Below, in pieces: positions 19,348 through 26,068 of a stretch of DNA of 64,000 nt. The translations under genes were made by a program, and so were the position numbers. The notes under the pieces are model-generated. The model had not been told where the DNA came from, searched no databases, and worked only from the letters and a program-made list of their open reading frames with translations. How positions within the stretch are numbered: the first letter of the stretch is position 1; each line of letters opens with the position of its first letter. This stretch comes from Pseudomonadota bacterium (GTDB lineage: Bacteria > Chloroflexota > UBA5177 > JAJPKF01). The stretch lies in NCBI GenBank assembly GCA_021323865.1, contig JAJPKF010000024.1, forward strand, positions 90,270 through 154,269, given 5' to 3'.

Positions 19348-20406
19348 ATGGAAGACGGAGGCGGCAACGGCAGAAGAAGCGCCCGGCGTGAGGGCGCTCG
19401 TCCCACGGTGCGCGACATCGCCGCCCGGTCGGGCGTGTCACGCGCCACCGTATCCCGTGTATTGAACGGACGGCCCGATGTGGCCGCCGCGACCCGGGAG
19501 GCGGTGCTGCGGCACATTCGCGACGACGCTTACTCCACAAACCGCATGGCCAAGGGCCTCTCGAGCGGACGGACCGGTCTCATCGGCGTGACCGTCCCCT
19601 ACATCAACGCCGAGTACTTCATGGAGATCCTCACCGGCGTGGCGCAGGCGCTGTATGTCCATGACGCGCGTCTGGTCGTGTGTCCCACCGAGCACGAGCA
19701 TGACCTGGAGGTCTCGCTTCTCGATCGGGTCATGCACGGCACCACCGACGGCGCCATCCTGATCCTGCCGTCGGAGTCGAACCAGGAGCTGCAGGCGCTG
19801 CGGAGTCGCAGATTTCCGTTCGTCATCATCGATCCGTCACAGGCCCCAAGCGACGACATCGTCGCCGTCTCCTCGAACCATTGGTCGGGCGCGCGCACCA
19901 TGACCGAGCACCTGCTCTCTCTGGGGCACCGGAGAATCGCGGCCATTCGCGGCCTCTCGTGGATGACCGCCTCCAACGACCGGCTGGCCGGGTTCCACTC
20001 GGCCCTCATCAGCGCGGGGCTGCCGCCCAACCCCGAGCTCATCGCCGAGGGCGACTGGAACGTCGGCGGCGGCCGGACGGCCATGGAAGAGCTGCTGCGT
20101 TTGGAGGAGCTGCCCACGGCCGTCTTTGCCTTCAACGACAACATGGCGGTCGGAGCGCTGGACGCCATCGCCGAGCACGGCCTGCGCGTGCCCGAGGACA
20201 TCTCGGTGGCAGGATTCGACGATACCAATGTCGCCGGGGCCACGCGGCCCAAGCTCACCACCGTCCATCAGCCGCTCCACGAGATGGGCCGGATCGCCGT
20301 GAGCCTGCTCTACCGCACGCTGCAGCAGCAGCCGCTCGACGCGACGCATGTGGAGCTTTCGACCCGGTTGATCGTTCGGCAGTCGACGGGCCCGCCTCGC
20401 CGGTAG
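19348..20406 (+). CDS. LacI-family transcriptional regulator
   Basis: DNA-binding repressor of 352 residues. The N-terminal helix-turn-helix plus hinge is textbook (TVRDIAARSGVSRATVSRVL at ~19-38), followed by a type-1 periplasmic-binding-protein fold (GLIGVTVPYINAEYFMEI, ...VSVAGFDDTNVAG..., TTVHQPLHEMG). It should bind a sugar or oligosaccharide effector and control the divergent transport/hydrolase operon. The start ATG at 19348 coincides with the expected transcription start of a good -35/-10 pair. Confidence 0.94.
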   Translation: MEDGGGNGRRSARREGARPTVRDIAARSGVSRATVSRVLNGRPDVAAATREAVLRHIRDDAYSTNRMAKGLSSGRTGLIGVTVPYINAEYFMEILTGVAQALYVHDARLVVCPTEHEHDLEVSLLDRVMHGTTDGAILILPSESNQELQALRSRRFPFVIIDPSQAPSDDIVAVSSNHWSGARTMTEHLLSLGHRRIAAIRGLSWMTASNDRLAGFHSALISAGLPPNPELIAEGDWNVGGGRTAMEELLRLEELPTAVFAFNDNMAVGALDAIAEHGLRVPEDISVAGFDDTNVAGATRPKLTTVHQPLHEMGRIAVSLLYRTLQQQPLDATHVELSTRLIVRQSTGPPRR

Positions 20407-20550
20407 CCGCATTCGGACAGGCGCCTCGGCGGCCTGTTAGTGTCTCGCGCGGGCGCACGTCATCGCGGAGGCGGGCGGGCGGCCTCGTCCGGCAGGGTTG
20501 GGGCTCGCCGAGACCGTGTAGCCTGAACCGTAGAAGCCGTCATGGCTCGC

Positions 20551-20626
20551 GGGCCCGTAGCTCAGCGGTCAGAGCAGGGGACTCATAATCCCTTGGTCGC
20601 TGGTTCGAATCCAGCCGGGCCTACCA
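20551..20626 (+). tRNA. tRNA-Ile2 (anticodon CAU, lysidine-modified type)
   Basis: A 76-base gene folds as a cloverleaf: acceptor GGGCCCG / CGGGCCT, D-stem GCTC/GAGC, anticodon stem GGGGA/TCCCT with loop CTCATAA (CAU at 20584-20586), T-arm GCTGGTTCGAATCCAGC and encoded CCA. The body (GGGGACTCATAATCCCTTGG) matches the AUA-reading tRNA-Ile2 type rather than elongator or initiator Met; the C34 would be converted to lysidine by TilS. The first acceptor pair is G1-U72 instead of G1-C72. The 3' half from 20582 on is also the left attachment site of the integrative element, so this part was donated by the element. Confidence 0.9.
20582..20626 (+). repeat. attL of the integrative element
   Basis: Sequence from the anticodon loop to the CCA of tRNA-Ile2: 40 bases identical to attR, then T versus C at acceptor position 72, then ACCA in both. 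The tRNA stays functional because the element supplies a new 3' half, the usual arrangement for tyrosine integrases. Confidence 0.9.
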
Positions 20627-20718
20627 ACACGAAATTCTTCATTTGGCTCGTGAATCCGCCGAGAACGAGGAGATCGCCAACTGCATCATGTCTATCGTGA
20701 AGTGGCGGTTTCTGGACC

Positions 20719-20737
20719 TGTACAGTGTTTGTACAGT
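20719..20737 (+). repeat. integrase arm-type site pair, left
   Basis: Two copies of TGTACAGT (20719-20726 and 20730-20737) with an 11-base period, about one helical turn, 93 bases inside attL. The same paired motif with the same period lies inside attR. Such repeats are expected for the N-terminal domain of the tyrosine integrase. Confidence 0.6.
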
Positions 20738-20772
20738 AGCCAGGAACTGGAGACTTGCAATCATGACGCCAC

Positions 20773-21243
20773 ATGAATGAGATACGTCTAAGCGTGAGCA
20801 TGCCTCTCGACTCCGAGGGCTTCCTGAGGCGCAGATGTCAGTCGTGCTCGCGAGAGTTCAAGTGGCTGCACACGCCGGATGGCTCAGCCAACGCGGTTGC
20901 TCCTCCTCCTGGCGGTTATTACTGCCCCTACTGCGGAATTCAGTCGCACGAATGGATGACCGACGCCCAGAGTGCTCTCGTGAATGAGACGGTTCAGCGC
21001 GAAGCAGTGCAGATTGCCCAACGACAACTCAACCAGGCAATGAAAGATGCCGTGCGAGGCTCAAAGTTCCTTTCGTACAAGGAGTCTCCGGGCAAGCCAA
21101 TGCCAGAACCACACCCACTATCTGAAGACGACGACATGAAACGGATCGATTTCCAGTGTCACCCTACTGAGCCGATCAAAATCGAGGAATCGTGGAGTGG
21201 CAGCCTCTACTGCTTGATTTGTTCCGCGGAAATCACTGTGTAG
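20773..21243 (+). CDS. small zinc-ribbon protein of unknown function
   Basis: 156 residues with three cysteine pairs: CQSC near residue 20, CPYC near 55 (in GYYCPYCGIQSHEW) and CLIC at the end (LYCLICSAEITV). These suggest one or two zinc ribbons, followed by a charged, Gln-rich helix (IAQRQLNQAMKDAV). No family is recognised. It is the first element gene after attL and converges with the kinase gene, overlapping its end by 11 bases. Confidence 0.65.
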   Translation: MNEIRLSVSMPLDSEGFLRRRCQSCSREFKWLHTPDGSANAVAPPPGGYYCPYCGIQSHEWMTDAQSALVNETVQREAVQIAQRQLNQAMKDAVRGSKFLSYKESPGKPMPEPHPLSEDDDMKRIDFQCHPTEPIKIEESWSGSLYCLICSAEITV

Positions 21244-22603
21244 CGTCCGCGGTAGGCGGAGCCACACGGTTGGCGAATGTCGCCAACCCTTCCTGGACCT
21301 TGTCCCAGAGTTCGGCAATGGCCTCATTCACGATCCGAGCCGCGTCCATCGACTCGACGTCGGCGGCACGCTGCTCGATGTCGGAAACCATGTCGGCACC
21401 GCTCACTCCCGCATGTCCACATTGAACGAACGCGGAGATAAACAGGCGCCCATCGCTGCGGAGCTCAATACTGCGGCTGACCTTCAGTTCGTACTCCAAC
21501 CGACCCGGCTGACCCGAATAGATCCGGCTCATGCGAACGTGACGAAGGACTTCTTCCGTGGCATAAGCCTCCTCACCGAACACTTGAAGAAGATTCCAAG
21601 ACGCTTTGTCATCCTGTCGGTCAATCTCAGCATCGGAGCGAATATCCAGTAAGAGCTGATTGACTTTTTGGAACTCCTGCTGGAACTTTCGGATCAACTG
21701 TAATGCGGTCTGCCGCCTACGGTCCTGCAGGTCGCGCTTGTCGAGTTCTTCCTGAAGACCAAGTCGAAGACGTTCAAGGATTCCCGCAGCGACCGGTTTC
21801 CGCGAGTCGCTCTTCAATGTCAGCCAACCCGACAGGTCAGTCGAGACCTCGTTCATGGAAGGTCGATCACTCGGGTTCATCAGGGTCATGCGATCAATCA
21901 GACGGTCGAGTTCTGCCGCGAACGGATGGGGCCGTAATGTGGATAACAGAAAGTCACGCTGCTGAATGCCTTGATGTCCCTCCGGAGGAAAGCGTTGCTC
22001 AGTGGCCAAGACCCACAAGGTCTTGGCCAGGGAATAAACGTCGGCACGCATTGGGTCCGCCGTGTCTGGGGCGACGATCATTTCGTACGGGGCGAAGTGC
22101 AACGGTCCCATTGGCCGATTGCTTCGTGTCAGCTCCTCGACATCCGGGATATGGACGAGGCCAAAATCGCCAACGAGCCAGTCGCCACCGAGCGCATAGA
22201 GGTTGCCGGGTTTCACGTCCCGGTGAGCAAGGTTGTGTTCACCATGGACGACCGCAAGAGTAGCGGCGATGCGGGCGACAGCCTGCACAACCATCTCGAG
22301 GTCAGCATCCTCCAACTCTGCCTCGATCGGAGTCGCGAGTGGCATTGCCAGCCATGCACGATTTTCACGTGATGGCGACTCCGGAAGGTTGTACTCGAGC
22401 AACGGCAGTACACCGGGAACACCAGCTAGCCGTTGGAGCGCCTCGATCTCGTTACGAAAACGACGGTACGGTTCACCGGCTGCTCTTGCCGAGTTGAGAA
22501 CTTTGAGGGCAACTGTATCGCCACCCCTATGACTCGCCCGGTAAACGGTCGCGTTACCGCCGGATCCGATCTCGTCTTCGATGACCCAATCGGCCAGTTT
22601 CAC
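21233..22603 (-). CDS. Hanks-type serine/threonine protein kinase
   Basis: Soluble kinase of 456 residues. Glycine-rich loop GSGGNATVY (~13-21), ATP-binding Lys in VALKVL (~34), catalytic HRDVKPGN (~127) and DFG (~146) are all intact, so the enzyme should be active. The C-terminal ~190 residues are a helical region with no transmembrane helix or PASTA domain. Start moved to GTG at 22603, since AGGAGGT lies just before it; the longer frame begins with a TTG without such a site. It lies beside the integrase and may control element excision, or act as a defence or host-interaction factor; this is inference. Confidence 0.88.
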   Translation of the reverse strand: MKLADWVIEDEIGSGGNATVYRASHRGGDTVALKVLNSARAAGEPYRRFRNEIEALQRLAGVPGVLPLLEYNLPESPSRENRAWLAMPLATPIEAELEDADLEMVVQAVARIAATLAVVHGEHNLAHRDVKPGNLYALGGDWLVGDFGLVHIPDVEELTRSNRPMGPLHFAPYEMIVAPDTADPMRADVYSLAKTLWVLATEQRFPPEGHQGIQQRDFLLSTLRPHPFAAELDRLIDRMTLMNPSDRPSMNEVSTDLSGWLTLKSDSRKPVAAGILERLRLGLQEELDKRDLQDRRRQTALQLIRKFQQEFQKVNQLLLDIRSDAEIDRQDDKASWNLLQVFGEEAYATEEVLRHVRMSRIYSGQPGRLEYELKVSRSIELRSDGRLFISAFVQCGHAGVSGADMVSDIEQRAADVESMDAARIVNEAIAELWDKVQEGLATFANRVAPPTADATQ

Positions 22604-22670
22604 AAGTACCTCCTGGATTAGATGCAACGAACGCCTGTCCTATTTTCGCCTCGCGGTCAGGTCTTCGTTG

Positions 22671-23852
22671 TCAGTCCAATTCCCTGCCCATCTCACCGGC
22701 CTGAAATAGTGAGTCCAGCCGCCGCGCGGCGTCACGTTGGAGTTCAGGGGCCATGTGGCTGTAGGTGTTCGCGGTGAGGTTGTATGAACTGTGTCCGAGG
22801 ATTTCCTGTACAACCTTCATTGGCACTTTCGCGAACAACATCAAACTCGCGGCGGTATGGCGCAGCTCGTGTAAGCCGACCTGACGAATACCGAGCGCGG
22901 ACAGCTCAGCCTTTAACTTGTGATGAACGTTGGTGGCGTCGAGCGGTGTCCCAAGATCTCCGCAGAAGATCAGGTGGTTGTCATGCCATTCCGCGCCAAG
23001 GAGACGACGCCGCTCGTCCTGCCGTGAATGATGATTCATCAAGGCCTCGGTCGCGACCTCAGTGAGGTCAATCGTTCGCCGGCTCTTCTCCGTTTTGGTA
23101 TCAACGAAGACAAGGCCTTTCCCCGGCTGGCGTTGGACGGCCCGGCGAATGCGCAGCGTCTTCGTCGCGGCATCGAAATCGTCCCACGTCAGCCCGAGCG
23201 CCTCGCCGATACGAAGACCGGCTGTCCCGAGCACCACCCACAACGCATGCAGTGGCGAGTCATGAGACCGTTCAAAGAAATCGCGAGCCTCTTCCGGTCG
23301 CAACCAGCTGTGGGCCTTGGCCTCGACACGCGGTGGTTTCGTCCAGTCGATCGGGTTTCGCGGGATGACCTCCCATCGCACGGCATCATTCAGGGCGATG
23401 TGCAGGACTCGTCGCGCGTGCCCAACGGTGGCCGGAGAGAGTCCGTCTTGGAGCATCCTTCCATACCACTGCTGGATGTCGGCAGGTTTTAGCGCTGCGA
23501 GCTGAAGGTGGCCGAGATGCTTGTTGATACGACGAAGGTTGAGGTCGTATGAGATCAGCGTTGATGGACGGATACTTTGCCGTACTGTCCCGATCCACTC
23601 ACCGAGATATTCCGCAACGGTCTGATGTGTGATCTCTCCGATGCGTCCTTGCCGCTTGGCAACCTTCGCATCTTCAAGCGCCTGAATCGCCTCCGCTTGT
23701 GACTTGGCGTAGATCACCTTTCTCTTCGGCCCGTCGGGCGTATCGATGGTGATTTCCGCAACCCAGCGTTTCGGTTCGCGTGTGCCATCGGCGCGTAACC
23801 GCCCGGCGCGCTCAAAGACCGTGCCTTCGTTGTTGGCTCGTCGGCGCGGCAT
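22671..23852 (-). CDS. int: tyrosine-type site-specific integrase
   Basis: Catalyses integration and excision at the tRNA-Ile2 site. The ATG at 23852 gives 393 residues, the usual length: an N-terminal arm-binding region (NNEGTVFERAGR...WVAEITID), a core-binding SAM-like domain (TVAEYLGEWIGTVRQSIRPS) and the catalytic domain with Arg (GLRIGEALGLTW), HELRH, the second His in GHSSYN and the nucleophile Tyr in ANTYSHM. The open frame continues 73 codons further upstream but there overlaps the small zinc-ribbon gene. The gene reads out towards attL, ~2 kb away. Confidence 0.95.
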   Translation of the reverse strand: MPRRRANNEGTVFERAGRLRADGTREPKRWVAEITIDTPDGPKRKVIYAKSQAEAIQALEDAKVAKRQGRIGEITHQTVAEYLGEWIGTVRQSIRPSTLISYDLNLRRINKHLGHLQLAALKPADIQQWYGRMLQDGLSPATVGHARRVLHIALNDAVRWEVIPRNPIDWTKPPRVEAKAHSWLRPEEARDFFERSHDSPLHALWVVLGTAGLRIGEALGLTWDDFDAATKTLRIRRAVQRQPGKGLVFVDTKTEKSRRTIDLTEVATEALMNHHSRQDERRRLLGAEWHDNHLIFCGDLGTPLDATNVHHKLKAELSALGIRQVGLHELRHTAASLMLFAKVPMKVVQEILGHSSYNLTANTYSHMAPELQRDAARRLDSLFQAGEMGRELD

Positions 23853-23901
23853 CAGTTCTGACCAACGGAAGCAAGGTGGGAATAGTCGGGACGCGTCGCT
23901 C

Positions 23902-24093
23902 TCATCGTCTGCATCGCCTGCATTCCGCCAGCTGCTCGACATCATCAGGTCCAGCGCCTTTCTTGCGTGAGCCGGAGTCGTTCCGACAATCCGCGCAGGT
24001 GCCGGAGAAATCAACCTCGGTCCACCAGCCACATTCGCGGCACCACCAATAAATGCGGAAGGGGTTGCCATCCCCGCTGGTCGCCTTCGTCAT
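23902..24093 (-). CDS. 63-aa zinc-ribbon protein between ssb and int
   Basis: Short protein with two CxxC knuckles (WWCRECGWWTEVDF, then TCADCRND) spaced like a zinc ribbon. Its ATG overlaps the TGA of the ssb gene (ATGA, 24090-24093), which argues for translational coupling and for a real gene. Function unknown; a nucleic-acid or integrase partner is possible. Confidence 0.6.
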   Translation of the reverse strand: MTKATSGDGNPFRIYWWCRECGWWTEVDFSGTCADCRNDSGSRKKGAGPDDVEQLAECRRCRR

Positions 24094-24479
24094 GACGACA
24101 CCTCGTGCTCAGGCGCCTCGACAAAGGTGCCGATCGGTTCACTGTCGTGACTGGCGCTGTCGCCATGCGGCTCTCCCTTGACCGGTACGACGTGAGCGGC
24201 CACGAATCGAATGGAGCTGGCGCGCATGTGGTCGTTCCGTGAGGAAACGCCCGCCTCGATTCGCCCATCCACAAAGACCGGATCGCCGATTTTGAGCGAC
24301 TCGGCCGCACGCTGTGCCGCAGCTGACCACAGGGTAATGAAGTGGTAGTCGTTGCGACCGTCCCCGGAAGTTGACCGCCGCGTACTCATCCGCAAGAAAC
24401 AGAAAGGCGTCCCTGATGCCGTTCGCAAGAACTCGGGTGAATGGCTGACGTGACCAAGCAGCTCAAACCGGTTGACCAT
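24090..24479 (-). CDS. ssb: single-stranded DNA-binding protein
   Basis: 129-residue OB-fold protein. The N-terminus MVNRFELLGHVSHSPEFLRTASG and the strand-loop FHFITLW-like segment (NDYHFITLWSAAAQRAAESL...GDPVFVDGRIE) are typical of SSB. The tail is shorter than in chromosomal SSB and ends EHEVSS, without the DDDIPF tip that recruits host partners. A good ribosome site (GGAGGGAG) precedes the ATG. It should protect single-stranded element DNA during replication or transfer, and heads a three-gene unit with the zinc-ribbon gene and int. Confidence 0.88.
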   Translation of the reverse strand: MVNRFELLGHVSHSPEFLRTASGTPFCFLRMSTRRSTSGDGRNDYHFITLWSAAAQRAAESLKIGDPVFVDGRIEAGVSSRNDHMRASSIRFVAAHVVPVKGEPHGDSASHDSEPIGTFVEAPEHEVSS

Positions 24480-24535
24480 GTGACTCCCTCCTGCATGTGA
24501 ATCGACAGTGAGGAGTCGCAGAAGGTGGCGCCTTG

Positions 24536-25168
24536 TTACACGGGGACGTTGTTCGCGTCGTCGGTCTCGCTTTCAGTCAGCAGTGCTCGTGCGTGACGGC
24601 GAGCGCGCAGGGCGATTTGCCGGAGATTGTTCGCGCTCACGCCGAGGAAGCGAGCGAGCTGCTCTGGCTCGCCCCCAAGGAGATAGAGGTGCGTCACAAC
24701 GCGCCGGTGGCGGTCACTTAAGCGGCGAAGGAGCGACGCGACCGTCAACTGGTCGACCGTCAACTGTGCCGGGTCCTGAGCACCGTCGTCCGAGAAACGC
24801 TCGTCGTTCTCGTTGATGTAGTGACCGTCACCGACGTGCACATCGCTGGATCGATGCCGCTCCTCCCGCTGATGCCGGCGGTTAATGTCACTGCAAGCTC
24901 GCGATGCGGCCCGGATCAACCACGCCTCATTGGAGTGGATTCGTTCCCCGGATCGTCGAAGAAATCGGAGGAAGGTGTCTTGTACCGCGTCCTCGGCATC
25001 TGCTTCTGAACGCATGCGGCTTCGGCAGAACCGCTTGACCGCCGGTTCATAGCGCCGCACGATTGCCGCGTCGGATTCAGAGACTGGCTCAACACGAAGT
25101 TCCATTGTTGGGCAGTCGTTCGGCTCCGCGAAATCATTACAGGGGTCGTCGTGGGGCATGACCGGCAC
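24536..25168 (-). CDS. ECF-type RNA polymerase sigma factor
   Basis: 210 residues with region 2 (YEPAVKRFCRSRMRSEADAEDAVQDTFLRFL, at ~40-72) and region 4 (LLRRLSDRHRRVVTHLYLLG...LARFLGVSANNLRQIALRARR). Between them lies a long acidic linker. No anti-sigma factor gene is adjacent. A sigma factor inside the element could direct transcription of its own operons. The start is uncertain; an internal ATG (MELRVEP) would give a protein ~21 residues shorter. Confidence 0.85.
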   Translation of the reverse strand: MPVMPHDDPCNDFAEPNDCPTMELRVEPVSESDAAIVRRYEPAVKRFCRSRMRSEADAEDAVQDTFLRFLRRSGERIHSNEAWLIRAASRACSDINRRHQREERHRSSDVHVGDGHYINENDERFSDDGAQDPAQLTVDQLTVASLLRRLSDRHRRVVTHLYLLGGEPEQLARFLGVSANNLRQIALRARRHARALLTESETDDANNVPV

Positions 25169-25254
25169 GGTATCGAACGGATGTTCGGTCGGTCAATGCC
25201 GTGTCCGCAGACACACAGATGAGAGCGCGCGACGCGACGCGAACCGGTCAAAAC

Positions 25255-25312
25255 CCTTGGCGCGGCCGTCCGCAAAGTCACCGAGCCCCCCAATCCCTTC
25301 ACCGCGCCAAGG
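25255..25312. repeat. inverted repeat 1 of the origin-like tract
   Basis: Perfect 11-bp arms CCTTGGCGCGG (25255-25265) and CCGCGCCAAGG (25302-25312) around a 36-base loop. It ends one base before the next inverted repeat. Confidence 0.6.
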
Positions 25313-25313
25313 T

Positions 25314-25406
25314 CCAACCCTCGCGCCGGCGGAATAACAATTTTGGCGATATGGGAGCCGGCTTCCGGCTGCCATGTCGCTCCGCTGTGCCGGCGCGAGG
25401 GATTGG
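25314..25406. repeat. inverted repeat 2 with nested hairpin
   Basis: Left arm CCAACCCTCGCGCCGGC (25314-25330) pairs with GCCGGCGCGAGGGATTGG (25389-25406) with only one bulged base. Inside the loop a second hairpin AGCCGG-CTT-CCGGCT lies at 25356-25370. This cruciform-like arrangement resembles replication or nicking origins, or a structured RNA. Confidence 0.6.
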
Positions 25407-25914
25407 CAAAGCCAGGAGAGTCAGTGACCGGGGCATGAACCCATTGGGGACGGGTCGGGCGGGAATATCGAGCCAAGCGGGCGAGGTCAGCGCGCCCTGA
25501 AGCAGTCGCTGAGCGAAGGGGAGACGGTGCGGCGCGACCAGCGGCGACGAAGTGAACACGGTCTCCCCGAGAGCGATATGACTGCTCAGGATCGAGCACG
25601 CGGACTTCGCACGCGACACTCCTTTTCTGGAAACCGCTGCTCATCGACTCGCTCGCCATCCGATCACCACGATCGCCCCCTTCTTCGTCAATGCCCGCGT
25701 CCTTGTTCGTCACTCTGCTGCCGCGCGTGATTGCTCCTTCCGCTTGCCCCTCCCCTTTGTTCTCCTCGCGTGCTTTGCTCCTATTCATGCCCTGGTCACT
25801 GACTCTCCTGCTGTCAATCCGATTTGTTTGTACCGATACGTTCTTGTTCTTTTTCTGCTTGCTTGGCCCACCCACTTACCGATCACCGCACCCCGCCTCT
25901 TGCCCCGCCCGGTA

Positions 25915-25982
25915 CGACACCCCATCCGCAAAACATCATCAAGATGTGTGGGTGGGGTGTCGGGCAAATGACTGTTCATTTG
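25915..25982. repeat. inverted repeats 4 and 5 of the origin-like tract
   Basis: CGACACCCCA (25915-25924) pairs with TGGGGTGTCG (25953-25962) and encloses ACATC-ATCAA-GATGT (25933-25947). Directly after it comes the hairpin CAAATGA-CTGT-TCATTTG (25965-25982), and then the palindrome TGGCGCCA at 25997-26004. Confidence 0.6.
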
Positions 25983-26068
25983 AGGGCGGGGCAATGTGGC
26001 GCCATAAGGGTAATTTCTCTGCCTTAATGGGTGGGCCGAGCGAGCAGGAACGTCGACATGGCGCGTGT

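Larger units (their letters stand above)
25169..26068. other. 900-base non-coding tract with nested hairpins, candidate origin of replication/transfer
   Basis: No frame here resembles a protein. It holds several inverted repeats in tandem: 25255-25312, 25314-25406 (with an inner hairpin), 25518-25568, 25915-25962 (with an inner hairpin) and 25965-25982. Between them, from about 25700 to 25900, the plus strand is strikingly pyrimidine-rich. It lies between the sigma-factor gene and the VirD4-like ATPase gene, where cis-acting transfer or replication sites would be expected. Confidence 0.55.

Noticed and set aside
20583..20801. Minus-strand frame ending in GPAGFEPATKGL, and a similar one at 42252-42506
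   Set aside because: These are antisense translations of the tRNA 3' half, a well-known spurious frame; their recurrence only reflects the att repeat.
24916..25875. 319-aa minus-strand frame overlapping the sigma-factor gene and hairpin tract
   Set aside because: Its second half lies in another frame of the sigma-factor gene and its first half is low-complexity across the inverted repeats; no ribosome site or homology.
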